A DNA stretch of 42,223 nt from Sulfuricurvum sp. (GCF_028712165.1 NZ_JAQTQR010000017.1:1-42223), one strand, 5' to 3'. Positions 7,608 through 16,116 are shown, counted from the first letter of the stretch. The notes: generated by a model from the sequence alone, not told the origin. Numbers and translations: made by a program.

Positions 7608-8870
7608 TTAATAGGTTGCATTATTATAGACTTTAAAACCCTTTAAAAGAGTTTTGAGTTCCTCTTTTATCTGTGCATGAAGAGCAGTATTGTTGATGTC
7701 GTCTAAAACATCGCAGATTTTATGCGCGATAAGGTTAAACTCTTTTTCCTTCATCCCCAGTGTGCTCAACGCGGCAGAGCCTAGGCGTATACCTGAGGTG
7801 GACGAAGCGGGGCGGGGGTCGGATGGAATCGAATTTTTGTTGACTGTGATACCGGCATTTTCCAATGCCACACTTGCGTCTTCCCCGGAAAAATCTTTGT
7901 TAAGCAGTGATACGAGTACAAGATGATTATCGGTTCCGCCGCTGATGAGTTCATAACCCCGCTGGATCAATACATTGGCTAAAACGTTTGCATTGGCTTT
8001 GACTGCTTTGGCATACTCCTTCCATGAGGGGTGCAAAACTTCTCCAAATGCCACCGCTTTCGCAGCAATGACGTGTACCAAAGGTCCCCCTTGTATTCCG
8101 GGGAAGATGGCGCTGTCGATTTTTCTGGCGATCTCTTCGTTGTTCGTCATAATGATACCGCCGCGAGGGCCTCTGAGCGTTTTGTGGGTTGTGGAGGTGA
8201 CGACATCAGCGTAGGGGAACGGGCTCATGTGTTCTCCCGCCGCGACCAATCCGGCGATATGGGCGATATCGGCAAACAAAATCGCTCCGACGACATCGGC
8301 GATTTCTCGAAACCAGGCAAAATCAATTTCACGGGCATAGGCAGAAGCTCCGCACACGATAATTTTGGGTTGAACAATCTTTGCGATTTCCATGACATTA
8401 TCATAATCGATACGACCGTTAGACGCTACACCGTAAGTAAAGGAGTGATAGTTTTTCCCCGAAAAGTTAGGTTTGGCACCGTGGGTTAGATGTCCTCCGT
8501 GGCGTAAATCCATCCCCAATATTTTATCTCCGGCATTCAATAGTGCTGCATAGACGGCTCCGTTTGCCTGACTGCCCGAATGGGGCTGTACGTTCGCAAA
8601 GCGACAGTCGAAGATTTGGCATAATCGATCTTTTGCCAGTTGTTCTATCTGATCGGCAAATTGACATCCGCCGTAGTATCGTTTGTTCGGATACCCCTCT
8701 GCGTATTTGTTGGTAAAAATACTCCCCATCGCTTCCATAACAGCAGGTGAGGTAAAGTTCTCACTCGCGATCATCTCCAGATGTGTTGACTGTCGGTCGA
8801 ACTCATTTTCTATAATGGCGAAAACTTCCGAATCCGCAACCGATAAACTCTCTTCACGTATAAAACTCAT
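7608..8870 (-). CDS. glyA: Serine hydroxymethyltransferase
   Basis: A 420-residue, full-length PLP enzyme that interconverts serine and glycine with tetrahydrofolate in the cytoplasm. Visible family marks are EMIASENF near the N-terminus, [23 protein letters not shown], and the PLP-lysine motif [13 protein letters not shown]. The C-terminal [13 protein letters not shown] is slightly off the common GIRIGTPAxTTRG pattern, so this may be a divergent or second copy. The AraC/MGMT/GNAT gene starts at its end (overlap of a few bases to 11 bases apart depending on start), so they are probably co-transcribed. A divergent promoter region separates it from the FMN-binding gene at 9023. Confidence 0.93.
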   Translation of the reverse strand: MSFIREESLSVADSEVFAIIENEFDRQSTHLEMIASENFTSPAVMEAMGSIFTNKYAEGYPNKRYYGGCQFADQIEQLAKDRLCQIFDCRFANVQPHSGSQANGAVYAALLNAGDKILGMDLRHGGHLTHGAKPNFSGKNYHSFTYGVASNGRIDYDNVMEIAKIVQPKIIVCGASAYAREIDFAWFREIADVVGAILFADIAHIAGLVAAGEHMSPFPYADVVTSTTHKTLRGPRGGIIMTNNEEIARKIDSAIFPGIQGGPLVHVIAAKAVAFGEVLHPSWKEYAKAVKANANVLANVLIQRGYELISGGTDNHLVLVSLLNKDFSGEDASVALENAGITVNKNSIPSDPRPASSTSGIRLGSAALSTLGMKEKEFNLIAHKICDVLDDINNTALHAQIKEELKTLLKGFKVYNNATY

Positions 8871-9022
8871 CGCGTCCCTTTTTTGAATGGTTCGTCAAAG
8901 TTTATCTCTCTGAGTAGATCTTGGCAATCCAAATCTTGCTGAAATAGAGGGAAAATCGAGCAATTTTTGGATTGTTTTTGATTGCTTTTTGAACTAAAAT
9001 TCACCAAAAAAAAGGATTGAGG

Positions 9023-9496
9023 ATGAGACACAGAACCAAGACCCATCTGTTGACACAAGAGCAGATAGAAGCGTTGTTTAAAAGAGCCGAAGTCGGGAGA
9101 ATAGCGACGTTAAATAAAGACGGTTACCCCTATGTTTTACCGATGCACTTTGTATACGATAATACTAAAATATACTTGCACGGTTTACCTAAAGGGCAAA
9201 AAATAGACAATATAAAGGCAAATCCAAAAGTATGTTTTGAGATTGATGAAATGATTTCATTAATCAGCGAGGGTATCGAAGAACCTTGTGATGTTAACAC
9301 CGAGTTTAATAGCATTATCCTTTATGGAACTGCAAGTATTGTGGATGATCTTGATGAAAAGAGAGCGGCATTATCCAAGATTGTAGAGAAATTCACACCG
9401 CATCTGATGGAAAAAGAGTTACCTGTTCCTATGATTAACGGAACGGCAGTCATAAGAATCGATATTGTAGAATGTATAGGCCGATATTATAAATGA
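9023..9496 (+). CDS. Pyridoxamine 5'-phosphate oxidase-family (FMN-binding) protein
   Basis: A 157-residue split-barrel flavin-binding protein of the PNPOx/NimA type. It has the characteristic order VGRIATLNKDGYPYVLPMHFVYDNTKIYLHG, KIDNIKANPKVCFEID and a late GTASIVDDLDEKRAAL. These proteins bind FMN, F420 or haem and reduce small molecules; the substrate is not predictable. The ATG at 9023 is chosen over the TTG at 9017 because AAAGGATTGAGG precedes it. It is divergent from glyA. The YciI gene follows after 41 bases. Confidence 0.85.
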   Translation: MRHRTKTHLLTQEQIEALFKRAEVGRIATLNKDGYPYVLPMHFVYDNTKIYLHGLPKGQKIDNIKANPKVCFEIDEMISLISEGIEEPCDVNTEFNSIILYGTASIVDDLDEKRAALSKIVEKFTPHLMEKELPVPMINGTAVIRIDIVECIGRYYK

Positions 9497-9537
9497 GTAT
9501 GAATTTTGCAGATTGACTAAGATAATGAGGAACAACA

Positions 9538-9825
9538 ATGTTTATTATTTCACTCACCTACATCAAGCTTCTCGAAGACGTTGATCAATATCTGACAGAT
9601 CACGTGGATTATCTCAAAGAACAGTATAGATTAGGTAATTTCCTCGCATCAGGGCGCAAAGTTCCCCGCACCGGAGGGTTGATTTTGGCACGTGGTGCTT
9701 CTCGCGAAGAGATTGAGACGATTATTACCCTCGATCCGTTTCACGCTCACGGAGTCGCTGAGTATGAGATAACAGAGTTTAGTCCGACGATGACGATAGA
9801 AGAATTAGCGTTTTTAAGAGAATGA
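9538..9825 (+). CDS. YciI-family protein
   Basis: A 95-residue YciI-like protein, the usual length. Conserved points are FIISLTYIK at the start, the central His-containing DHVDYLKEQYRLGNFLASG, and DPFHAHGVAEYEITEF. YciI folds as a ferredoxin-like dimer with a His/Asp pair and is linked to dechlorinase- or lactonase-like chemistry in a few cases. A GAGGAACAACA ribosome-binding site precedes the ATG. It ends two bases before the stop of the convergent nitroreductase gene. Confidence 0.85.
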   Translation: MFIISLTYIKLLEDVDQYLTDHVDYLKEQYRLGNFLASGRKVPRTGGLILARGASREEIETIITLDPFHAHGVAEYEITEFSPTMTIEELAFLRE

Positions 9826-9826
9826 G

Positions 9827-10492
9827 TCAATCATAAAATTGTGTAAACTCTTCTAAAACGATACGCTCGGTGCGGTAGCTATTGATAATTGCACTTGTGT
9901 CTTCATAACCCAGTGCCATTCCACAAAGGAGAATTTGCTCTTCTCCGATATTCAACTCTTTTCTGACGATATCCGGATATTCGGCTAATGCAGCTTGTGT
10001 ACAGCTTCCCAAACCTAATTGTGCAGCCGATAGCATCACAGATTGTAAAAACATCCCATAATCCAGCCAAGAGCCTTTTTCCAAAGACGCGTCAATAAAA
10101 AAATACAGTACGACGGGTGCGTCGAAAGCTCTGTAGTTGGCTTTCCATTGCTCTTGCTGCTTTTCTTTGTCTTCTTTTGCAATCTTTAGGGTTTGATACA
10201 TCAAAAGACCCGTTTCTTTTCGTCTGCTTTTATAGGGTTCATTCCATTCAAGCGGATAGTATCGGTAATCCATATTCGGTTTTATGCCCGATTCGAATGC
10301 ATCGATGATTTTGGTTTCGATCTCGCTTTTTGCTTTACCGCTGACAACGCAAACTTTCCACGGCTGCATGTTCACGCCGGATGGGGCATGTTTGGCAGTA
10401 TTCAAAATCATTTCGATTTTTTCTTTTTCGACGGCTTTGTTCACAAAAGCTCTAACGGATTTACGGGATTTTAACGCTTCTAATACGTTCAT
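9827..10492 (-). CDS. Nitroreductase-family protein
   Basis: A 221-residue FMN-dependent oxidoreductase. The N-terminal SRKSVRAF and APSGVNMQPWKVCVV are the flavin-phosphate and flavin-ring segments of the nitroreductase family; the C-terminal ALGYEDTSAIINSYRTER is also typical (GYxD...N.R). It likely reduces nitroaromatics, quinones or other electrophiles with NAD(P)H in the cytoplasm. Its ATG overlaps the stop of a 28-codon ORF (ATGA), and the HxlR regulator lies just upstream on the same strand, suggesting one operon under HxlR control. Confidence 0.9.
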   Translation of the reverse strand: MNVLEALKSRKSVRAFVNKAVEKEKIEMILNTAKHAPSGVNMQPWKVCVVSGKAKSEIETKIIDAFESGIKPNMDYRYYPLEWNEPYKSRRKETGLLMYQTLKIAKEDKEKQQEQWKANYRAFDAPVVLYFFIDASLEKGSWLDYGMFLQSVMLSAAQLGLGSCTQAALAEYPDIVRKELNIGEEQILLCGMALGYEDTSAIINSYRTERIVLEEFTQFYD

Positions 10493-10575
10493 TGCATTGG
10501 CTCAGATGAAAAGGCAATAGTGACTTCATTGATCTGAATAATCGGTTGAATATCCGTATAGTTAATGTTAAACAT
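10489..10575 (-). CDS. Small ORF (28 aa) between HxlR and nitroreductase genes
   Basis: The predicted peptide starts MFNINYTDIQPII and ends FSSEPMQ. It has a good ribosome-binding site (GAGGAATAAAT before ATG), and its stop codon overlaps the nitroreductase start as ATGA, so translation would be coupled. I recognise no family. It may be a leader or small protein, or the surviving start of a deleted gene whose remainder was lost up to the nitroreductase. Confidence 0.4.
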   Translation of the reverse strand: MFNINYTDIQPIIQINEVTIAFSSEPMQ

Positions 10576-10577
10576 AT

Positions 10578-10925
10578 TTATTCCTCGTTTATAGTTTGTC
10601 CGAAAGTTTTGGCATAGTGCTGAGACCATGCGACGACTTCATCAATGACGGGTTTGAGCTGTTGTCCATGAGCACTAAGTGTGTATTCGACCCTCGGAGG
10701 GACTTCAGCAAATACTTCGCGTTTGATCAGATGCAGTTCTTCGAGTTGCTTGAGTTTTGAGGATAACGTTTTATTGGTAATCGGTTGCAAATAGTTTGAC
10801 AATTCTTTAAAACGCATCGAGCCGTTGCTGAGATACCAGATAATCATCAGTTTAAGCCGATCATCGAACATCTCGAAAAATATTTCTGCTGAGAATTGGT
10901 AAGTGTTGCCATTTAGTTTTATCAT
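10578..10925 (-). CDS. HxlR-family winged-helix regulator
   Basis: A 115-residue MarR/HxlR-type dimeric DNA-binding protein. The HxlR core is clear: FFEMFDDRLKLMIIWYLSNGSMRFKELSNYL, ITNKTLSSKLKQLEELHLIKREVFAEVPPRVEYTLSAHG. This family usually responds to electrophiles or redox stress and controls a neighbouring flavin reductase. Downstream lie a 28-codon ORF and a nitroreductase, probably its targets. Upstream at 10962-10986 are three phased TACTA units that could be its operator. The family mark Cys near the N-terminus is not present. Confidence 0.92.
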   Translation of the reverse strand: MIKLNGNTYQFSAEIFFEMFDDRLKLMIIWYLSNGSMRFKELSNYLQPITNKTLSSKLKQLEELHLIKREVFAEVPPRVEYTLSAHGQQLKPVIDEVVAWSQHYAKTFGQTINEE

Positions 10926-10961
10926 GCCGAAACTTTAACTAAGAGTTTCTTTATTTATCAT

Positions 10962-10986
10962 TAGTATATTTTAGTAAACTATAGTA
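10962..10986 (-). promoter_or_regulatory. Phased TACTA repeats upstream of HxlR gene
   Basis: Three TAGTA units (TACTA on the gene strand) start at 10962, 10972 and 10982, exactly 10 bases apart, so they face the same side of the helix. They lie 37-61 bases upstream of the HxlR start. A related TACTAAAA occurs twice upstream of the second HxlR gene at 38687. They are a plausible autoregulatory operator. Confidence 0.45.
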
Positions 10987-11014
10987 ATATTCCCCGCATT
11001 GGAAGGGTGATTTC

Positions 11015-11067
11015 GTCTCGCTTCCAAGCTCCAGCTTGGGAGTGTATATATTAGTCTGCATTCCCAA
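11015..11067 (+). repeat. 53-bp direct repeat, left copy
   Basis: Matches 12070-12122 at 50 of 53 positions. It holds a 7-bp inverted repeat, CCAAGCT-CC-AGCTTGG (11024-11039). Downstream sequence to about 11086 (CATTCCC...GAACGAGGGAA) resembles the widespread interspersed bacterial repeat with cores like TTCCCAAGCTCCAGCTTGGGAA. The pair brackets the ankyrin gene. Confidence 0.8.
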
Positions 11068-11169
11068 CAAGGACGTTGAACGAGGGAAAATTTGCTAATA
11101 AGTAAATAATCGTGTATAATTATAAATATTTAAATTAACTAAAAAATATATTATTATGTGAGATATAGT

Positions 11170-12027
11170 ATGGGTAAAGAAAATTCAATTATTGATATAC
11201 AAGATAAACTTATTTATATTTTAACTTCTATCGTGGGTTTAATAGCTCTTTCATTGTTATTGTGGGAAATCCTTCCAATTTCATTGGATTATGATTTTTT
11301 TTTTAAAAGATATGTAAATCAGTTTTATTTAAAATATTTTGTCATTGCTCTTCCATATATAGGATTGTTAATATCTTTACTAATGGTATTTAAGAAAAAA
11401 AAAGTTTTATGGTTATTTTTATTTTCTATATTTAGTATAATTTATCCTTTTCGTATGCCATTCATCCAATATATAAACCAAAATTTTCATCTAAATATTG
11501 CAGAAAAACCTCAAGATGATTCAACACCGTTATTTAGAGCTGTAGAAATGAATCAGACTAATGAAGTTGTGTCATTGTTGGAGCATGGTGCAAATCCGAA
11601 TGAAACCTTCACATATCATCCTGAAGTTATTTATTCGGCTATTCGTAATAATAATGTAGAAATGGTAAAGCAGTTATTGAAATATGGAGCTAAAATTAAT
11701 AGATACGATCCATTATCTGCTACTCCTTTGCATCTTGCTGTTATTCAGAATAATATTGAAATTGTAAAACTTCTTCTTGATAATCACGCAACTGTTAATG
11801 CTAAAACAATATACGATAACAGTGGAAAAGGACCTGCTTTTGAAACTTATAAGGATGCAGGTAAAACGCCATTACATTTAGCAGTTCAAAGTAATAATTT
11901 TGAAATCGTCAAACTCCTTTTGGAAAATGGTGCAAACCTGAATATTACTGATAATGATAATATAAATGCTTTTGGATATGCAAAAACTGAGGAAATGAAA
12001 ACAACACTTAAGCAGTTTATACATTGA
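11170..12027 (+). CDS. Membrane protein with C-terminal ankyrin repeats
   Basis: About 285 residues. Three hydrophobic segments lie near residues 15-35, 54-73 and 78-94 of this start; after residue 115 come about four ankyrin repeats (TPLFRAVEMNQTNEVVSLLEHGANPN; TPLHLAVIQNNIEIVKLLLDNHATVN; TPLHLAVQSNNFEIVKLLLENGANLN). The ankyrin part probably faces the cytoplasm and binds a protein partner. The ATG at 11170 has a weak GTGAG upstream; a GTG at 11158 would add four residues. Base composition is much richer in A and T than in neighbours, and the gene sits alone between two 53-bp direct repeats, so it looks imported. Partner unknown. Confidence 0.8.
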   Translation: MGKENSIIDIQDKLIYILTSIVGLIALSLLLWEILPISLDYDFFFKRYVNQFYLKYFVIALPYIGLLISLLMVFKKKKVLWLFLFSIFSIIYPFRMPFIQYINQNFHLNIAEKPQDDSTPLFRAVEMNQTNEVVSLLEHGANPNETFTYHPEVIYSAIRNNNVEMVKQLLKYGAKINRYDPLSATPLHLAVIQNNIEIVKLLLDNHATVNAKTIYDNSGKGPAFETYKDAGKTPLHLAVQSNNFEIVKLLLENGANLNITDNDNINAFGYAKTEEMKTTLKQFIH

Positions 12028-12069
12028 TATTTAAGATAACTAATTTCTCCTTATTTCCGCAAACGTCTT

Positions 12070-12122
12070 GTCTCGCTTCCAAGCTCCAGCTTGGGAGTGT
12101 ATATGCTAGTCTACATTCCCAA
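12070..12122 (+). repeat. 53-bp direct repeat, right copy
   Basis: Second copy of the repeat at 11015-11067, 1055 bases away in the same orientation, three mismatches. It contains the same CCAAGCT/AGCTTGG stem. It separates the ankyrin gene from the convergent PC4/TIGR02391 gene. Confidence 0.8.
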
Positions 12123-12155
12123 TGAGCACTTTATGTTCTCATTCACTTTTTTAAT

Positions 12156-12788
12156 TTAACAAGATGTTTCCGAAATTTCGGCATCTTCAATAATCTTTAA
12201 TAAATCGCTAGCAACAGCTATTCTATCAAACGCAGCTACAAAATCCAATTCAATATCGCGATGTGAACTTGAGTTTCGATAAAAACTAAATGCTCCTGTA
12301 ATGTAATTAAGCAAAGCACTTCTTTCTGATTTTGGTAGTTTATGATTCGTTAGAATACCATCATCAGGATTGAAAGCTTTTTTTAATAATCGTTCACCAA
12401 ACATGTCAGAGGATGTCCCGATTTTTTCCCGTGTAATGACTTCAATTGCTTTGAATGCTTGCATAACTGCACTATCAAACTCGCCACTTTGTAAAAGTGA
12501 GAAGCACTTTTTAACAATTAAAGGATGTATGTAACTTTCTGGCATTACAGCATATTTTTCTATAACCTTGCGAAACTCATGTTCAGGAATTCTAAAACCA
12601 GTTTTAGTTGGAAAAAATTGTTCTTCTCCTTCCTCATCATAACCACGTTGAAATTGTCTAATATCTATATGAGTAGTTGGACTCGCTTTGTATTTTATAC
12701 GTGAAAATCTAACTGACTTATAGCCAGAACTAGTTTCACCAATTACTTTTTGGAATTCAATTTTTGCTTCTATTTCTGTGTTTGCCAT
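12156..12788 (-). CDS. PC4-like domain fused to TIGR02391 (Ymh) domain
   Basis: A 210-residue protein. Residues about 25-80 (SGYKSVRFSRIKY...IDIRQFQRGYDEEGEEQFFPTKTGFRIPEHEF) match the pattern of PC4/p15-type single-strand DNA-binding domains (DIRxF...G...PTKxGxxL). Residues about 92-205 match the TIGR02391 domain: HPLIVKKCFSLLQSGEFDSAVMQAFKAIEV, FGERLLKKAFNP, and YITGAFSFYRNSSSHRD. That domain is HEPN-like in its helix pattern (RNxxxH) and is frequent in defence regions. The gene lies 57 bases beyond the stop of the MocR gene, in the same place relative to a MocR 3' end as the cassettes at 5469 and 33178. Role inferred as DNA-sensing or defence, not shown. Confidence 0.75.
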   Translation of the reverse strand: MANTEIEAKIEFQKVIGETSSGYKSVRFSRIKYKASPTTHIDIRQFQRGYDEEGEEQFFPTKTGFRIPEHEFRKVIEKYAVMPESYIHPLIVKKCFSLLQSGEFDSAVMQAFKAIEVITREKIGTSSDMFGERLLKKAFNPDDGILTNHKLPKSERSALLNYITGAFSFYRNSSSHRDIELDFVAAFDRIAVASDLLKIIEDAEISETSC

Positions 12789-12844
12789 TCTTTTTATTTC
12801 TTCGCAGTAACGTATTTTTGAGAGAGGTATAGAATTGATAGATT

Positions 12845-14215
12845 CTACAGCATTTTTCTTAAAATTATCTCCGCAAACGCTCTAACCGCAGGTTCGATCT
12901 CCTCCATCTCGAAACCCCCGAATCCCATCCGTATGGCATCCCATTCTCCCCCTGAGTAATCCTTGGCAAAATAGAGTTTGATTCCCGATTCTTCGGCTTT
13001 TTGTCGCAATAGATCGAGATCGATGTTTGATGTGAAGCGGATATTGATCGAGAGACCGCCCCCTTCACTAACGATAGTGATCGCATCGCCTAGATATTTG
13101 ATAAGGGATTGTTTCATCAGGTCGTGTTTTTTACGGTTTAGGTTTCGTACCCGTCGCAGATGACGTTCCCAATGACCCTCATTCATGAATAGCTCCAGCG
13201 TCTTCTGGGTCATGAGGCTGACACGCGAAAAGGTGCCGTGAAAGGAGCGGTATCGATCCATCAGATGACGAGGGAGTACGATGTATCCGACACGTAGAGC
13301 AGGGGAGAGGGCTTTAGCAAAGGTACCGAGGTAGATGACCCGCTCATTATTATCGAGTCCTTGGAGTGAGGGGATCGGGCGGGAGCGGTAGGTGAGTTCG
13401 CTGTCGTAGTCGTCTTCGATGATGTAGCCCTCATTCTCCTTTGCCCAGTTGAGAAGCCGTAGACGGTTGGCGACGGGCATTGCCGCACCTGTGGGGTATT
13501 GGTGGGAGGGGGTGATGTAGACGATGCGGGCATCGGAGGCACTCAGTTCATCAATTTTTAAACCGTTTTCATCGACTCCGATAGGGGTGATGTCGTAGTG
13601 ATGGTGGGTGAAAACTTTTCGGGCGATATGGTAGCCTGGATGCTCGATGGCAAAATGGGGGTGCGTCGGGCGGAGAATATCGGCGATCATCCCCATCGCA
13701 TCGATAAATGCCCCCGTAACAATAATCTCTGATGCGTCGCACCGCACGCCTCGCAGTTCGGTGAGATAACGCGCGATTTCGGTACGTAGTCCAAATTCCC
13801 CTTGCGGATTGGGATACACCCCCATATCGAGGGTTTTATCGATGGCACGGTTAAACAGCCGCTTCCAGAGTTTGAGCGGAAACACTTCTTTGGAGAGGCG
13901 GACGGGGTAAAAGTTGTAGCGGTAGGTGATGGGGGGTGTGTCGGCTGACTCTATCGCCGCAGCGTCACCCAGCGCAATAAAATCGGCATCCGCGACGTAA
14001 TAGCCGCTTTTGGGACGGCTTTCGATGTACCCTTCGGCGTAGAGCTGATTGTAGGCCGATTCGACGGTGTTTTTACTGATGCGGTACTCTTGGGAGATTT
14101 TGCGGATCGAGGGGAGTTTGCTCCCGATGGCAAGGGTAGTCGTGATGTCGTGTTTGAGTGCTTCATAGAGCTGGATGTGCAGAGGAGTTTCGGATGTCGC
14201 GTCGAGGAGATACAT
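12845..14215 (-). CDS. MocR/PdxR-family regulator (GntR HTH + aminotransferase)
   Basis: A 456-residue protein of usual family length. Residues 10-75 are a GntR winged helix (LPSIRKISQEYRISKNTVESAYNQLYAEGYIESRPKSGYYV). Residues 100-455 are a fold type I aminotransferase with PLP lysine 301 in GTFAKALSPALRVG and EDDYDSELTY. These regulators bind PLP and control vitamin B6 or amino-acid genes. It is divergent from a PNPOx-family gene at 14305, a classic MocR arrangement, so that operon is the likely target. Its last 17 codons recur as fragments at 5576-5628 and 33329-33369. Confidence 0.92.
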   Translation of the reverse strand: MYLLDATSETPLHIQLYEALKHDITTTLAIGSKLPSIRKISQEYRISKNTVESAYNQLYAEGYIESRPKSGYYVADADFIALGDAAAIESADTPPITYRYNFYPVRLSKEVFPLKLWKRLFNRAIDKTLDMGVYPNPQGEFGLRTEIARYLTELRGVRCDASEIIVTGAFIDAMGMIADILRPTHPHFAIEHPGYHIARKVFTHHHYDITPIGVDENGLKIDELSASDARIVYITPSHQYPTGAAMPVANRLRLLNWAKENEGYIIEDDYDSELTYRSRPIPSLQGLDNNERVIYLGTFAKALSPALRVGYIVLPRHLMDRYRSFHGTFSRVSLMTQKTLELFMNEGHWERHLRRVRNLNRKKHDLMKQSLIKYLGDAITIVSEGGGLSINIRFTSNIDLDLLRQKAEESGIKLYFAKDYSGGEWDAIRMGFGGFEMEEIEPAVRAFAEIILRKML

Positions 14216-14304
14216 AAACTGACCTCATAAATTTTAAATATTTTGTCACTTGTGAAGAGTGCAGATTGGCGATATAGTATCATAAACTTTTTGAGGAAAG
14301 CGAT

Positions 14305-14907
14305 ATGAGACGATCAGAATTTGAGGTCACCGACCCGAAAGCCATCGAATCGGTGTTGAGCGAATGCGAGTACGGGGTATTGTCACTTGTGAGCCGTGGT
14401 GAGCCTTACGGTGTTGCGGTTAACTTCGCGTATCGTGAGGGGGTCGTGTACTTTCACGGCAGCATCGAAGGGCGTAAAGTCGAAGCGATAGGGGATCGCG
14501 CGAAAGTGGCATTCTTGGTCGTAAAACCTTATGCCTATATCCCCTCGTATTTCAGCGATACGAGCGCGGCATATCCCGCGACGCAGTTTTTTACCTCGGT
14601 ACATATCAGCGGTGAAGCGATACGGGTGAGCGATGAACGAGAAAAAGCGTTCGGATTGACGGCCCTGATGGAGAAAATGCAGCCAGAGGGGAAATATGAC
14701 CCCATAGATGCGGCGAACCCGATTTATACCAAGATGATGGAGCTAACGGGGGTCTATAAAATCGTACCGAATGTAATGACACTCAAAGTCAAAGCAGGGC
14801 AAAATTTACCGAAAGAGCGGTACGATACCCTACTCAAACACATAGAAGAGCGAAACGGCTCTGTCGATAGCGCAACACTTCAGTTGATGCACAGTGTACG
14901 CTCATAA
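14305..14907 (+). CDS. Pyridoxamine 5'-phosphate oxidase-family protein
   Basis: A 200-residue split-barrel flavin-binding protein of the NimA/PNPOx-like type: YGVLSLVSRGEPYGVAVNFAYREGVVYFHGSIEGRKVEAI, KVAFLVVKP, and TSVHISGEAIRVSDEREKAFGL. A GAGGAAAGCG ribosome-binding site precedes the ATG. It is divergent from the MocR regulator (89-base gap) and followed 16 bases later by arylamine N-acetyltransferase. True PNPOx activity is unproven; many such proteins reduce nitroimidazoles or bind other cofactors. Confidence 0.87.
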   Translation: MRRSEFEVTDPKAIESVLSECEYGVLSLVSRGEPYGVAVNFAYREGVVYFHGSIEGRKVEAIGDRAKVAFLVVKPYAYIPSYFSDTSAAYPATQFFTSVHISGEAIRVSDEREKAFGLTALMEKMQPEGKYDPIDAANPIYTKMMELTGVYKIVPNVMTLKVKAGQNLPKERYDTLLKHIEERNGSVDSATLQLMHSVRS

Positions 14908-14923
14908 TAGAGGAGGACAATAT

Positions 14924-15679
14924 ATGAAATCTACCAATTTTAATCTCACCGACTACCTCTCCCGCATCGGCTATGAGGGGGAAGTGCGTGCCGATGTCAC
15001 GACATTGACCGCTCTGATGCAACGACAGCTGAGCACCATCGTGTTCGAAAATACCGAGGTGCAGGCAGGGCGCATCCCATCATTAGTTCCCGAAGATATC
15101 GTGAAAAAAGTGATTGTGAATCGTCGAGGCGGGTACTGCTACGAGATCAACGGTGTGTTTGCGATGGCGCTCACTGCCATCGGTTTCGAGTGGTATTTCG
15201 CGGGCGCGCGCTCGATGCTCTATCCGACACGCCGTCCCAAAACCCATATGGTTCTGATCGTCCGTGTCGACGGATGCGATTATCTCTGTGATACGGGGTT
15301 CGGGGGGTATGCTCTGCGCGCACCGATGGTGATCGAAGAGAGCGAAGTCGTACAGGATGGGGATCGTTTCCGGCTGGAAATACTAGGTAGCGAGTACGTG
15401 CTCGGCGCGATGGTGCAGGGGGAGTGGCAGCGTCTGTACGGCTTTGCATTGCAACCGCAGGAGTGGATCGAGTTTAGCCTAGCGAATTATTTTAATGCTA
15501 CAAGCTCCGATACGATTTTCACGCAGAAAAAAATTGCGATCATGCAGACACCGCAAGGGCGTAAAATCCTTGTGGACAATGAGCTGAAGCTAATCGAGGA
15601 CGGGAAGCTCGAAAAACTGGATGTCGAGTATGCGAGCGCACTCAAAGAGTATTTTGGATTGGAGTTATTTACGGTATGA
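14924..15679 (+). CDS. nat: Arylamine N-acetyltransferase
   Basis: A 251-residue NAT. The catalytic triad is complete: Cys 72 in RGGYCYE, His 108 in KTHM and Asp 123 in CDTGFGG. It transfers acetyl groups from acetyl-CoA to arylamines and hydrazines. The ATG at 14924 is chosen because AGAGGAGGACA lies just upstream; a GTG at 14894 would start inside the preceding gene. It overlaps the next gene (GNAT) by four bases (ATGA). The surrounding operon contains other detoxification-type enzymes. Confidence 0.93.
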   Translation: MKSTNFNLTDYLSRIGYEGEVRADVTTLTALMQRQLSTIVFENTEVQAGRIPSLVPEDIVKKVIVNRRGGYCYEINGVFAMALTAIGFEWYFAGARSMLYPTRRPKTHMVLIVRVDGCDYLCDTGFGGYALRAPMVIEESEVVQDGDRFRLEILGSEYVLGAMVQGEWQRLYGFALQPQEWIEFSLANYFNATSSDTIFTQKKIAIMQTPQGRKILVDNELKLIEDGKLEKLDVEYASALKEYFGLELFTV

Positions 15680-16113
15680 ATACGTTGCCTTTGACATGGA
15701 AATATGACAGTGCAAATGTTGACTGGAATGAGCTTGCAAATCTTTATAAAATCACTCCGCTTGGAGATAAAAATCCCGATGAACTAAGCATTGCTTTCGC
15801 TAACAGTATGTATAAATGCTTCATTTATGATGGCGAAAAATTGGTTGGTGTAGGTCGTGCTTTAGCGGACGGAGCAGATGTATCTTATATCTGTGATGTG
15901 GCTATTCATCCTGAGTATCAACGACGTGGCATCGGTAAGCAGATTGTTAATAAACTGCTCGGATTTTCACAAGGGTACAATAAAATATTGCTTTTTACCA
16001 GTGCAGGAAAAGAACCGTTTTATAGCAAATTCGGATTTGATAAAATGACTACGGCGATGGCAATTTTCAAAAATCGGGAGAGATTTTTGGAGTTGGGATT
16101 GATAGAGGAATAA
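15676..16113 (+). CDS. GNAT-family N-acetyltransferase
   Basis: A 145-residue GNAT. The acetyl-CoA loop is clear in VAIHPEYQRRGIGKQIVNKLL, with preceding strand ADVSYICDVAIH and the final KEPFYSKFGFDKM. It is translationally coupled to the arylamine N-acetyltransferase (ATGA overlap) and lies three bases before the transglutaminase-like gene. It uses more A/T codons than its neighbours, so it may have joined the operon separately. Substrate unknown. Confidence 0.88.
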   Translation: MNTLPLTWKYDSANVDWNELANLYKITPLGDKNPDELSIAFANSMYKCFIYDGEKLVGVGRALADGADVSYICDVAIHPEYQRRGIGKQIVNKLLGFSQGYNKILLFTSAGKEPFYSKFGFDKMTTAMAIFKNRERFLELGLIEE

Positions 16114-16116
16114 CGG

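Noticed and set aside
6317-7621. AraC/MGMT/GNAT start at 7621
   Set aside because: The upstream ATG lies within the glyA coding end and lacks a ribosome-binding site, while the ATG at 7597 has AAAGGTG at the right spacing.
12028-12155. Possible attC-like site downstream of the PC4/TIGR02391 gene
   Set aside because: Only a 6-bp AATGAG/CTCATT stem and the 53-bp repeat are present; no R'/R'' boxes in the right places.
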